Of a DNA stretch of 64,000 bases, positions 42,928 to 53,633 are shown piece by piece (position 1 is the first letter of the stretch; each line of letters starts with the position of its first letter). Source of the DNA: Periplaneta americana (lineage: Eukaryota > Arthropoda > Insecta > Blattodea > Blattidae); the NCBI RefSeq assembly GCF_040183065.1, contig NC_091120.1:20939208-21003207 (forward strand). The letters are read 5' to 3'. The notes under the pieces were generated by a model. It had not been told where the DNA came from. It was given only the letters and a program-made list of their open reading frames with translations, and searched no databases. A program made the translations under genes and the position numbers.

Positions 42928-43050
42928 TTAACATAATCAATTGAGTGTTACTCAGTTATATAGGAAAAATAATTTAAGGGTTTAATTTCATTTTTTTATG
43001 TGTCATTTTTCTGCATTTGTCCTCCTAAATATGGATTTTAAACCACTGTG

Positions 43051-43150
43051 TGCCGGAGGGAATTTTTCTCAGTTCCACTCATCCTTCATCACATGATGAC
43101 GCAGAATTACTGCATTGTACTTCGGTACATCGTAATATATTCCGATATCT
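43051..43150 (+). repeat. 383-bp-type tRNA-like repeat, right part
   Basis: Resumes with TGCCGGAGGGAATTTTTCTC and continues through ATGATGACGCAGAAT and GTACTTCGGTACAT as in the 7.9-8.7 kb copies. Note GTACTTCGGTAC, a small palindrome conserved in all copies. Confidence 0.85.
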
Positions 43151-43994
43151 AGTCATAACTTCCTCCCTCAATGGACTTCTCAATTCAGGCAACATTACAG
43201 TCCGGACATTCGAAACACATCCTCAATCCTTTCGTTATAGACCTATACTGCGTCCACCGTACATTTCAAAGAAGCCGTGAAGCATGAACCCAGATGTGTT
43301 TCGCTAAATGGCCGAGCTATGACTGGACTCATGAAATTAGTATCGTGAACAAATGCCTGTGAGCTGTGCGAAACGAAGTTCCGTGTCTCAACAAATGACC
43401 ACTCGACAACAGCAACGAACAGAATTTATAAACTGCAACGGTTTATCTACGATCGCTTTAAACATTCTCACATAAAAATGTTTAGCAATATCTTAATGGT
43501 CAGTCTTCTGTCTTAAGCGTACTTCGTTACTTCAAGTAAAGGAAATTGGATTTATGACCCCATTGTGTTGTCTGCGTGGGGTTGTCGACTTGACATCAAG
43601 TACGGAGCTCGTTTCAGTAATAACTTTGGAACAGGTGGGGGGCCAACCATCAGTAAGAGAGTCATATTACCACACGCACAGCCGAAACAGTCATTGTGTT
43701 GTACAAATTAACATGTAAAAATTCATATATTATACCGAACACAGGGAATTTCTTCAAATTATCTTGATTGTGACATATCTACGCTCAGAGTAGGCCTAAT
43801 AACCTACGGAAACATCTGCGACCTCATTACATGTGCGCAAATGAAAATTAACACACAGAAATAAAATTAGAGAAGAAATTTAAATTAAATTCTCTAAAAT
43901 GATGACCACATTAGTGCACTACGTTAGCGACATCGGAGCCTTCATTCAAGGGAAGAACTGCAACCAAAGAAATAGAATCTATACTTACTTACTT
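43151..43994. other. no recognisable gene
   Basis: Unassigned sequence; a 76-codon frame from 43050 spans the repeat and has no motif. Confidence 0.4.
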
Positions 43995-44007
43995 ACTCAC
44001 TCAAATT

Positions 44008-44356
44008 AATAATAATCTGTGGTGCTACAGCCCGTGAAGGGCCTAGACCGACCAGCCGGCTGTTGGCCTCACGCCCACATGCCGAAGCAGAGGTGGCCGA
44101 TCATCCAACCAGAATGGAGGTATCGTGTGGTTAGCACGATGATCCCCCCCAGCCGTTATAGCTGGTATTCGCAACCGGATTTCGCTACTTATCGTAGCTC
44201 CCCAAGTGCATCACGATGCTGGGTGGGCACAGGTCCCATATACTGGCCGAAATGTCACGAGAAAATTTCTTCCCCCATGAGGATTCGAACCAGCGCGCAT
44301 TCCGTAACGCGAGTCCTAGGCGGGATGCCTTAGACCGCGACGCCACGGCGCGGGAC
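44008..44356 (-). mobile_element. tRNA-derived SINE
   Basis: 13-bp target duplication ACTCACTCAAATT (43995-44007 and 44357-44369). Minus-strand head CGTGGCGTCGCGGTCTAAGG (box A) and GCTGGTTCGAATCC (box B), tail AATAATAATC-type. Complete 349-bp copy. Confidence 0.93.
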
Positions 44357-44369
44357 ACTCACTCAAATT

Positions 44370-44794
44370 GTATCATCATAAATATGGAACTGAAAGATCC
44401 GATTTTATACGACTAGAGGAACCAAAGTGTTTCACAAGCACAGCTCTTAGTCATGGTCTTTGGTCCAATAATAAAATAATTGAAAACTACCAAAATTTGG
44501 AAAATTTTAGTATCAGAAATTTAAAAAATAGCGTTAGGAATTTACTTTTTAAAGAATATATACTGGTTTAATACGTCTCCCATATCTATTTGTATGAATT
44601 AAATTGTTGAAATTGTATTTTTTAAAGTTAATTTATTCCTACAATTTTTTTTTTCCTTGAACCACTTTGTGCCAACAATAAAATTATCTTTATTTGTGTT
44701 AAGTATAACTCCCTGAGCACGAGTTTTTACTCCTTCAGGGAAGAATTAAGATTGTCTTTTTGTATATGTTATTTTACTAACAATAAATTATGAT
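44370..44794. other. no recognisable gene
   Basis: A 67-codon frame 44368-44571 ends NLKNSVRNLLFKEYIL, reminiscent of the extreme C-terminus of jockey-type proteins. Too short to assign. Confidence 0.35.
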
Positions 44795-44798
44795 AAAC

Positions 44799-45955
44799 AA
44801 CTTATGGCTTTTAAGGAACCCGGAGATTCATTGCCGCTCTTATATAAGCCCGCCATCGGTCCCTATCCTGAACAAGATTAATCCAGTCTCTACAATCATA
44901 TCCCACCCCCATCAAATCAATTTTATATTATCCTCCCATCTACGTCTCGATCTCCCCAAAGGTTTTATTCCCTCCGGCCTTCCAATTAACGTTCTATATG
45001 CATTTCATCCATACATGCTACATGCTCTGCCCATCTCAAACGTCTGGATTTAATGTTCCTAATTATGTCAGGTGAAGAATACAACGCGTGCAGTTCTGTG
45101 TTGTGTAACTTTCTCCATTCTCCTGTAACTTCATCCCTCTTAGCCCCAAATATTTCCTAAGCATATTATTCTCGAACACCCTTAACCTCTGTTTCACTCT
45201 CAAAGTGAAAGTCCAAGTTTCACAACCATACAGAACAACCAGTAATATAACTGTGTTATAAATTCTAAATTTCAGATTTTTTGACAGCAGACTAGATGAC
45301 AAAAGCTTCTCAATAGAATAATAACAAACATTTTCTCATATTTATTCTTAGTTTAATTTCCTCCCGAGTGTCATTTATATTTTTATTGTTGCTCCAAGAT
45401 ATTTGAACATTTTTACCATTTCAAAGGATAAATTTCCAATTTTTATATTTCCATTTCTTACTATGTTTTGGTCACGAGACAAAATCATATACTTTTTCTT
45501 TTCGGGATTTACTTTCAAACCTATTCCATTACTTGCTTCAAGTAAGATTCCCGTGTTTTCCCTAATATTTTGTGGATTTTCTCCGAACATATTCACGTCA
45601 TCCGCATAGACAAGCAGCTGATGTAACCCGCTCAATTCCAAACCCTCTCCGTTATCTTGGACTTTCCTAATGACATATTCTAGAGCAAAGTTAAAAAGCA
45701 AAGGTGATAGTTGACCTCCTTGCTTTAGCCCGCAGTGAATTGGAAAAGCATCCGACAGAAACTGGCCTATACTGACTCTGCTGTACGTTTAACTGAGACA
45801 CATTTTAATTAATCGAACTAGTTTCTTGGGAATATCAAATTCAATAAGAATATCATGTAAAGCTTCTCTCTAAATCAAGTCAAATGACTTTTTGAAATCT
45901 ATGAATAACTGATGTATTGTACCCATACATTTCCATTTTTTCTCCAACATCTGTC
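44799..45955 (-). mobile_element. RTE-like retrotransposon (family A), 1.16 kb
   Basis: Minus-strand 5'-truncated copy running from the [13 protein letters not shown]-like motif-A region (right end) through the YADD region to the C-terminus near 44,810. An (AAT)n tract borders its 5' end. It has little of the usual TAAG tail. Confidence 0.85.
44815..45930 (-). pseudogene. family A reverse transcriptase, decayed
   Basis: Blocks in order: FIDFKKSFDL (motif A altered), a [20 protein letters not shown]-type motif B at 45.7 kb, [15 protein letters not shown] (YADD intact, 45375-45701 frame), [12 protein letters not shown], and [39 protein letters not shown] (45063-45302). Several frame changes and stops, including after the YLGA block. 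Catalytically dead as a whole. Confidence 0.82.
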
Positions 45956-45957
45956 GA

Positions 45958-45960
45958 ATA

Positions 45961-46015
<55 letters not shown>

Positions 46016-46037
46016 TAATAATAATAATAACAACAAC
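45958..46037. repeat. (AAT)n microsatellite
   Basis: About 24 AAT/AAC units at the 5' side of the family A copy. Confidence 0.95.
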
Positions 46038-46564
46038 TTATTGCTAGAACAAACATACATGTTGTTTTTTATATACAAAAATTACTCTAGCATCCCCCAC
46101 AAAGATAACATACTCGTGTTCAGGGACATTCAACAAATGTTTAATATACTTAAGTATTTTATTAATTAACAGAATAAGAAGTAAAAAGATAAAAAGAGAA
46201 ACACAGATATTAAATAATTTAAACTTTACAGTTCTCCCTAACAATAGTTTTTAATTAATTAATTTTTTTAATAAGGAGTATTAGCAAATTGAATGTTTGT
46301 GAGTTTAGTTGTTATCTTGTTACAGAGCTTTGGACCGTAGTAATTTCAAATATTTTGTCCCTCTGTTAGTTCAGTACAACTTTCACTTCTATTCTAAAAA
46401 CTCGAGTTCAGTCCCCTGAGTCGACACCCACAGTGGACAAGATAGGACGAAATTTCTTCCCGGAAAACTCCCGTTTTCCTCAACTATCCACATTTAATTT
46501 ATCTAATAAGTCTACATTTAAATTAACTTACTTCTATCCACATTTCAATTCAGCTCATTTAAAG
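46038..46564. other. no recognisable gene
   Basis: AT-rich; unassigned. Confidence 0.4.
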
Positions 46565-47180
46565 CAGCGGTGGCGAAAATGTAGTTGTGCCCCGAGCCAC
46601 TGTGTAACCTGCAACGTGCATAGCACCTATGGAGGGGGCGGACACCCGAAGGGGAAGTGAAGCAACTGTCTGAGTTATTAACGGATTTTCATTTTCCTTA
46701 CGTCAAGCGCTTAAATATAATTTTATACGGTACAAGGCTACAAACTAATGTTTAGTACCTGTAACGAAGAAAGAAATGAACAATAAATTAACAATATCAC
46801 AACCTAAAATTAACTGTCTTCAGAATGTCTCTGCGACAAAGTTTCAAAACCAGGAATTATGTCACTTACTGCCAGTCGTTGTTCATCACGAAGGTATTTG
46901 TCTGTCAGTCGTGATCTAAATTTGGTTTTACTATTTTCATTGTTGAAAATAATTTTTCATAAACGTAAGTTGTAGCGAACATGGCTTCAACAGAGCAAGC
47001 GAAAGAACGAAGCTTCGGATATTTATTTTTTGGCAAAGATTTGAAAGTTCAACATTTGTCAAGTCCTTACATCTAGCTTTCATTTGACATCACATAGTAA
47101 ATCAGTGAGTTCAAATTGAAGAGCTAACCGCATTATTCGCACATCTGCTGAAAAAGGTTCGACGTACAGAGATGATGATG
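46565..47180 (-). mobile_element. hAT element, C-terminal end
   Basis: Left boundary CAGCGGTGGCGAAAATG fits a hAT terminus. The transposase remnant reads toward it on the minus strand. The other end is lost at the (ATT)n tract and family A copy at 47.2 kb, so no target duplication can be checked. Confidence 0.55.
46810..47180 (-). pseudogene. hAT transposase C-terminus (GTF2IRD2/ZBED-like)
   Basis: Minus-strand blocks: EPFSADVRIMRLALQFELTD, LLCDVK, then after stops FFRLLC, YNLRL and SKTKFRSRLTDKYLRDEQRL, ending HSEDS and a stop at 46810-46812. This order is the hATC region of SCAN/ZBED/GTF2IRD2-type transposases, where RSRLTDxxL is highly conserved. About five stops or frameshifts. Non-functional. 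Confidence 0.75.
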
Positions 47181-47187
47181 ATGATGA

Positions 47188-47189
<2 letters not shown>

Positions 47190-47235
<46 letters not shown>
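47190..47235. repeat. (ATT)n microsatellite
   Basis: About 14 ATT units preceded by (GATGAT)n. Confidence 0.93.
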
Positions 47236-47237
<2 letters not shown>

Positions 47238-47240
47238 TAT

Positions 47241-47896
47241 TGGAACTATAAAAGTTGGAGATATATCCTTCGAAGAGGTGGAAAAATTCAAATAACTTGA
47301 AGCAACAGTAACAAAGATAAATGACACTCGGGAGGAAATTAAACGCAGAATAAATATGGGAAATGCCTGTTATTATTCGGTTGAGGAGCTTTTGACATCT
47401 AGTCTGCTGTCAAAAAATGTGAAAGTCAGAATTTATAAAACAGTTATAGGCTATTACCGGTTGTTCTGTATGGTCGTGAAACTTGGACTCTCACTTTGAA
47501 AGAGGAACAGAGATTGAGGGTTTTGGAGAATAAGGTTCTTAGGAAAATATTTGGGGCTATGAGGGATGAAGTTACAGGAGAATGGACAAAGTTACACAAC
47601 GCAGAGCTGCACGCATTGCATCCTTCACCCGACATAATTAGGAACATTAAATCCAGACGTTTGAGATGGGCAGGGCATGTAGCACGTATGGGCGAATCCA
47701 GAAATGCATATAGAGTGTTAGTTGGGAGGCCAGAGGGGAAAAGACCTTTGGGAGGCCGAGACGTAGATGGGAGGATAATATTAAAATGGATTTGAGGGAG
47801 GTGGGATATGATGGTAGAGACTGGATTAATCTTGCTCAGGATAGGGGCCGATGGCGGGCTTATGTGAGGGCGGCAATGAACCTCCGGGTTCCTTAA
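47241..47896 (+). pseudogene. family A RT C-terminal region
   Basis: Includes KVGDISFEEVEKFK, a stop, then [20 protein letters not shown] and, from 47496, [20 protein letters not shown] and [20 protein letters not shown], then frame change before the WEDNIKMD-type end and NLRVP. An AGGC insertion near 47447 disrupts the TVILPVV block. Dead. Confidence 0.82.
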
Positions 47897-47919
47897 AAGC
47901 CAGTAAGTAAGTAAGTAAT
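47241..47919 (+). mobile_element. RTE-like retrotransposon 3' end (family A)
   Basis: 5'-truncated copy starting in the region coding for the YLGA block and ending with the TAAG-type tail; target duplication not evident because both sides are simple sequence. Confidence 0.85.
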
Positions 47920-49352
47920 AATAACAATAATAATAATCATCATCATCATATTAGATTGTTTGATTAATGTTAAAATATGTTAAAAAAGGAAGTACATTAT
48001 ATTTTTCTTCTATTTGTGTTACCTCATCAGTCATCATTTTATTTGTACGAATTGTTACCTAGTTACTTTAATTTATCAATAATATTACTCTTCACCAAAA
48101 AGAACATGGTTGTATTGAAGGATAGTAATGTTATAATATGAATAAACATTATGTTCTTCAGTTTAAGATTCTACGTTTTATTGATTATTTTATCCACTTT
48201 CCGTAATAGTATGTAATTCTGTGTGTTATTTTTAAGTGTTTTAGGCAGCGCTTCATGGAGCCCGTCTCTTTCTATCTTCTTTTTTACTTAGCTGCAGTGT
48301 TTAACGTTTACCTCACATGTTAATTTATTAGTTGTTAGTATTATAAATTATTTTATCAATTTTATTTCGTCTGTCATATATAACAACACTGAAAGTTAAA
48401 TAGGCCTTTCGTACAAAGTAACTCCTCCAATAGTTGTAACCACGCAAATAAAATTTGCAACCGCCAGTTTGCAATGAAGAGAAGCACTTTTTTGTCGTCA
48501 ATTGGCAAAGCGAAAGCGCTTTACTACAATGCTTTTAAAACGCGCTTGGTTTCACTTTCAAAGTACGTTCTAAAATCGACTCAATCCATCTAAATTTTAA
48601 ATCTGCCGCCACAAATTTGTACTCGGATCAACCGAGTAATGACGTCACAGTAACTGCTCCGAACCGAACCGCTCCGTCCCCAGCCATAGTTCTATGTGCT
48701 GTAGTTAAGGAGAGAGAGTATCACTTCTTCATAAACTAAATAAGTACTTTCGAAATTAGAAAAACAGAACCCTGTCTCTGACAGCGGGCTTCAAGTAAAA
48801 TTAGGTTTCTCTTTCCTCGTTTTCCTTAATGATGAGTGATAGAATACTCATAAACGTTGGATGGTTTTTGACAGGAACCTAAAATTTCGTATCACGCTGA
48901 TAATAGTGAAATTCTCAAACAATATTTGGCTCAAGCTGCGTTTATATTGGAAGTCTGGTTCAAGTCGAAGCGCACAGGAAGCAGTGTCAGAGATCGCTAT
49001 CCTTCCCACTTAATGTCACTCACTCAAGGCTCTCAGTCGTTGACAAGCGCCAAGTGCTCAGCGATCCGTGTAGTATACTTTAGAAAATTGCATCCCTTCC
49101 CCTAAACGATGTTAAGAAAACAAACAGCAGCAGACACAACGCCTTCTTTCCTCTCTTCAGTCCTCCTACCCTCAGGTCATCACGATATGCCACAATATAA
49201 TTACAGCTTGGGCGTTGTTTCTAAACAACTACGATTAAAACCACAATCATCAGTAATATCACTACCGAGCAGAACCACGAAAATCGCCAATAAAACTACA
49301 CAATAGAAAGAAAATGGCCGAAATCATAAGCAAAACTACCACAACAATCAAA
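47920..49352. other. no recognisable gene
   Basis: Mixed sequence. A CRE-type palindrome TGACGTCA lies at 48640-48647 near a GC-rich stretch (CCGAACCGAACCGCTCCGTC). A 65-codon frame at 49109 has no motif. Confidence 0.4.
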
Positions 49353-49424
49353 TTTATCACTAGAGCCCGGATTTCATGTAATTACATATTCTGTTTCTAT
49401 TGTATTATGTAGCTATAAGGAAAG

Positions 49425-49670
49425 GTCCACACCTGCGGAGTAACGGTCAGCGCGTCTGGCCGCGAAACCAGGTGATCCGGGTTGGAATACCGGTCGGAGC
49501 AAGTTACCTGGTTGAGGTTTTTTCCGGGGTTTTCCCCTCAACTCAATAGGAGCAAATGCTGGGTAACTTTCGGTGCTGGACCCCGGACTCATCGGCATTA
49601 TCACCTTAATTTCATTCAGACGCTAAATAACCTAGATGTTGATACAGCGTCGTAAAATAGCCCAATAAAA
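49425..49670 (+). mobile_element. tRNA-derived SINE
   Basis: 11-bp target duplication TATAAGGAAAG (49414-49424 and 49671-49681). Head GCGGAGTAACGGTCAGCGCG (box A) and ATCCGGGTTGGAATACC (box B), body GGTTGAGGTTTTTTCC, tail region CAGACGCTAAATAACCTAG and ATAAAA. Complete. Confidence 0.93.
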
Positions 49671-49987
49671 TATAAGGAAAGCTAAAATGTCGGCGAATCA
49701 TATCAAATAAATCATTATTCCGAAGTTTTAAGTTACATAATGTTATATATTTAGGTGCATAATAAATATTTTGGCATATATTACATATTTTGAAAGAATA
49801 AACATTTTGTTCGCCAATTTTCCCCCTACTTAATTCTTAAGTTATACGTTTTAAAATGGTTTATAAAGCTTATCGCTTCGTCTCTAGTACATAAATATAA
49901 TTTAATAATTGAAAATCATAACGTATTCTGTCAAAAAATGGACATCTCTTTGCAATGCTAATAATTTGTATATCCCTTAAGAAGTAA

Positions 49988-50362
49988 AGGCCCATTCACA
50001 ATGACAATTAAGCATAACCGTAACCTAAACACAGAAGTTTGCGACCAGGTTATCAAATGGGATCATTCACAATGATTCACATAAACACTGACATTAACAT
50101 TGCCGTTAGACGTTAACATGAAAGTTTCGAACTCCAAAATGTCATGCTTATGTGATTTGCAAGCAGTAGGCCTACACAATCGTTGAGCGCTGAAGTGTAC
50201 GACAAAATATGAGGAAATGGCGTCGTTGCTATGTTTCCATAGTTACAAAGTATCTTTGCGGTTATGCTTATGTCCCCATCATGAATGATGTGATTTTACC
50301 GTAACGTTTACATTCTTAAGTTAACGCTTACGTTATGTTTAATTCTGATTGTGAATGGACCT
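49988..50362. mobile_element. Harbinger-type MITE, 375 bp
   Basis: Ends AGGCCCATTCACAATGACAA / AGGTCCATTCACAATCAGAA with TAA on both sides (49985-49987 and 50363-50365). Internal CATTCACAATGATTCACATA repeats the terminal motif. Confidence 0.85.
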
Positions 50363-50577
50363 TAACGGTAAAGTAGGAACAAATACCAATGCGAGGGGTG
50401 GGTCACTGTGCTGTTAACGCTGTGGTGAAGGAAAGAGTGAAAATTACCTTGTAGGCACGACCGTTTCGCACCCCCACTTAGTTGCTCTAAAAGATACCAA
50501 CAGATTTGTCTGTTTTCTTGAGAATCTTATTTTGACATCAGGTGATACAAGTAGCTAGTCTACTGTCATTCGCATCC

Positions 50578-50578
<1 letters not shown>

Positions 50579-50622
<44 letters not shown>
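50579..50622. repeat. (TAG)n microsatellite tail
   Basis: About 14 TAG units forming the 3' tail of the minus-strand retroelement. Confidence 0.95.
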
Positions 50623-51013
50623 GGTTTAAGAAGGGCGCGTCAGCTACTATGGCTATTTGCGCCCTTATCTAAAATTCTTAATATAACAAATACATAAATA
50701 ATATAATAATCAGAGTGCTAAAAGAACTAAAAAGCGTTGTCACGATAAAACGAGGCACACAAATGCAGTATACATAAGGTGATTTCTACACAATCATAAA
50801 AGTGAGCAATTCTACGACCCTAGGTGGTATTCAAGACGAACAAATAAAACTAATGCCACCAGAGATAAATTGTGAATCATATTTTAAAAACAATAAAATT
50901 ATATAAAATGTTCGGATGTATAAAGTCAACAATGTAAAATCAAACATAAAACAACAAATGTAACCTCCGGATGTAAAGGGTCCGGAGGATAAGTAAAACG
51001 GGACAATAAAAAA

Positions 51014-51370
51014 CTAAATCACCTTTTCCAAACCAGTAGACGACAAAAATCTCAGAACTGCATTTGTACAATTAAAATCATTTCCAAGAGCGTCACGTAG
51101 TGTCGGCCGAATTCCATATTGCCTGCAGGCGCGGTCATATTTCCTGCAACGCAATAAAAAATGTTCCACCGTAAGTGGAACATGGCACATATCGCACTCC
51201 GGCTGAGAGTCGCCACGTAGGAGATGGCCGTGTGTCAGATGACAGTGGCCAATCCTCAACCGGGTGAGTAAAACCTCCTCGTGTCGTGATGCTCTTGTGG
51301 ACGAATCCCAAACTCTAACAGTATCTTTTATGTTTCGTAATTTGTTTCCCTCTTGTGCAGACCATTCTCC
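51014..51370 (-). pseudogene. I/LOA-like ORF2 C-terminus after RNase H
   Basis: Reads GNKLRNIKDTVRVWDSSTRA, then LTRLRIGHCHLTHGHLLRGD, PECDMCHVPLTVEHFLLRCR and ends FLSSTGLEKVI. The RIGH..LTHG.LL ... C..C...LTVEHFLL.C sequence is the conserved zinc-knuckle-like tail of RNase H-containing non-LTR elements (I, LOA, R1 relatives). Only the last 120 or so residues remain, nearly uninterrupted. Confidence 0.78.
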
Positions 51371-51404
51371 AAGTCAAAGGACTGGTTTTCAATTGACGAT
51401 TCCT

Positions 51405-51860
51405 TCACTACGATGGTATAATCGTGCTGTACAAAGTGTGTGACAAAAGCATTGGGTGCTCCATGAAGTCACAATTAGAATAGCATTTAAAAATTGGACA
51501 TCATGCGAGAAATAAAAAACGTGCTCCGTCTAAAAGAAACAAGTTCTTCTTAGACAAGTGGTGCTGAAACATTCTTCGTCTTCTACCAGTGAATTTAATA
51601 CAGATTTGTGCATGGTAATGGTTGCTGCAAACATATCGTGGTATAAACTTGGAGTTCCAAAGTTCCAAGCATTCCTACGCAAATACTGCAACTTCAGTAT
51701 TTCGCATGAATCAACACTCCGGAAAAAAATATTTGAACTCCTGCTACACTGACACAATGGAAACGATTAGAGATGGACTTGATGATTCCTACGTATGGGT
51801 TGCCGTTGACGAGATGATCAAAGACAGCAGAAAATATGGAAAAATATTCAATTATTAATT
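51405..51860 (+). pseudogene. CGGBP1-like hAT transposase, N-terminal part
   Basis: BED-like finger VCDKSIGCSMKSQLE, stop, HLKIGHHARNKKR (the first cysteine of the C-x2-C pair is a tyrosine), then in another frame EFNTDLCMVMVAANISWYKL, KFQAFLRKYCNFSISHESTL, and from about 51700 TMETIRDGLDDSYVWVAVDE, where VAVDE holds the first catalytic Asp. It then ends after KYGKIFNY. Frameshifts and a stop. Complements the C-terminal half at 35,451. Confidence 0.68.
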
Positions 51861-52123
51861 GCATCTCCAAACAATAATTAAATGTGGTTGAATCACATGT
51901 GCACCTGTTGTAATTTTTATTAGTGTGCAAAAATATATCTAATAAAGCTTAGATTTTAAATTACATATTTTTTAAATTTATTACATACTGTATTTATCTA
52001 CATATTTTTCCATTTTTAGCTACATATTTATGTACATATTTCTCATTTTTATATTACATAAAATCCGGGCCCTATTTATCGCTACCAATATTACCGTTAT
52101 CAAAGCACTCAACACTAGCACTA

Positions 52124-52513
52124 TAGAATGGAATGGAATTTTGGGAGGGGACACTACGACTCAGCACTGCGACCTTTCCTGATCTGTTGCGATAACCCTC
52201 AAGCTAGGTGCATTCCCAAACTCGCACCGGCTGACTACACAAAGATTCGGAGAGACAATCTCACTCGTTCCTAGGCCAGGCGTTCGGGGAATACTGTGGA
52301 ATGATGGCGAAATGGAGAAATGTTGACGGAATGGTATAGAAGCCTAATATGGGGAAACAGGAGAACCCCGAGAAAAAACCGAATTGCGACCTTATCCGTC
52401 ACAAGTGTCACTATGGACTTTCCAATGAAAAATCCCAAGCCTGACCAGGACTCGAACCCCGACTGTCTGCGAGACAGGCTGAAGATCTGATCACTCAGTG
52501 ACCGCATAAGATT
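52124..52513 (-). mobile_element. tRNA-derived SINE
   Basis: 12-bp target duplication ACACTAGCACTA (52112-52123 and 52514-52525). Minus-strand head GCGGTCACTGAGTGATCAGA (box A) and GGGGTTCGAGTCC (box B), 390 bp, tail-side GGAATGGAATTTTGGG region. Complete. Confidence 0.92.
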
Positions 52514-52525
52514 ACACTAGCACTA

Positions 52526-53388
52526 ATAAATGCACAAGCGTGGTAACCACTTTATCAAAGACCACAACTGCGAAAACAATCACCAACAAAACCACAAACA
52601 ATAAAATAACCGCAAGTTATATACAGGGTAGAAGTGAAATAGCCTACAGATTTTCAGAGCGCATAGCACATATTGTATGTAACAAAAACTATAATATCAT
52701 ATTGGTGGAAAGTTAATACATATTTTTTTTCTTTTAGAAAAAAATGTTTTTTTCTCAAATATTTAACAACTTCTTATTCGGTAACTATTGCGAGTAGGAT
52801 CGTGATTTTTGTCCATATCGACAGGAAAAGTAATAAAGAATAATTTGGACGGAGTTACGCAATAAGAGACCAAGCGCCAAAAACCTGTTTCGAGATATTG
52901 ACCATTGAAATAAATCTGTTTTTTATAAAACATTTTATGCAAGAAGTGTTATAACATTTATACTATTACAAAAAATAGCGCAAATAATACTAGAAAAGGC
53001 TAACCGATTTTTAATAAGAGACCAGTAATTGAATTAATACTTCAAAGCAAAATAAATAAATAAATTTTATCCAATAAACGAATTGTTTCTTATAAATAGC
53101 AGCAAAATTCAGATATCGCATTCTTGGTTGTTTCTGAGTTAGACTAAATTAGCAGATTGTGCAAATATCTCTCTCTTTTATTAATTGTCGGTTGGTCTAT
53201 TATTGCATAACTCCGTCCATTTATCCCTCTGCCGTATTTCAATATTGTGGACGGTTTTAGTGTAAATTTAATTTGAAAACCTCTAAAGTCAAGCCACTGC
53301 GCGCTACAATTTAGCTGCAACACAGCACCTCTCATCTGTCGACACACACCGAGGTACCGAGTTCGTTGACCTCTTACATCTGTATCTG
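52526..53388. other. no recognisable gene
   Basis: At 52624 CAGGGTAGAAGTGAAATAGC resembles a mariner-type end but no partner is found. Rest unassigned AT-rich DNA. Confidence 0.4.
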
Positions 53389-53633
53389 TGTCTCTACCAC
53401 CATATCTCACCTCCTTCAAATTCATTTAATATTACCCTCCCATCTACGTATCGGTCTTCCCAAAGGTCTTTTTCCCTCTGGCCTCCCAACTAACACTCTA
53501 TATGCATTTCTGGATTCGCCCATAACTGCTACATGCCCTGCCCATCTCAAACGTCTGGACTTAATATTCCTAATTATATAAGGTAAAGAATACAATGCGT
53601 GCAGTTCTGCGTCGTGTAACTTCATCCCTCTTA

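Larger units (their letters stand above)
41210..43050. mobile_element. Transib-like element, 1.84 kb, non-autonomous
   Basis: Ends CACAGTGGTCTAGAATGC and inverted CACAGTGGTTTAAAATCC, with 27 of 33 positions matching. 5-bp GC-rich target duplication TGCCG (41205-41209 and 43051-43055). Excision rejoins the tRNA-like repeat exactly. CACAGTG ends plus 5-bp GC-rich duplications are diagnostic of Transib, the superfamily related to RAG1/RSS. About 60% is a 141-bp tandem array. No Transib transposase is recognised. A hAT assignment is disfavoured because no 8-bp duplication fits. Confidence 0.75.
50578..51412 (-). mobile_element. I/LOA-like non-LTR retrotransposon 3' end
   Basis: Minus strand: C-terminal coding region, then a 3' UTR with GGGCGCAAATAGCCATAGTA and GACGCGCCCTT, then a (CTA)n tail (50579-50622). 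Inserted into the hAT element. Confidence 0.7.
49361..52074 (+). mobile_element. hAT element with three nested insertions
   Basis: Ends TAGAGCCCGGATTTCATGTA and inverted TAGGGCCCGGATTTTATGTA with an 8-bp target duplication TTTATCAC/TTTATCGC (one mismatch). Subterminal TACATAT-type repeats near both ends. Holds a SINE, a TAA-flanked MITE, a minus-strand I/LOA-like fragment and a broken CGGBP1-like transposase N-terminus. Confidence 0.8.

Noticed and set aside
41210-43050. hAT element with CAGTGGT ends
   Set aside because: Shifting the ends by two bases to CAGTGG leaves no 8-bp duplication, whereas CACAGTG ends give a perfect 5-bp duplication.
45912-46169. Poly-asparagine protein
   Set aside because: Translation of an (AAT)n microsatellite.
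52624-52645. Mariner-type left end CAGGGTAGAAGTGAAATAGC
   Set aside because: No right end and no transposase fragment nearby; kept only as a note.
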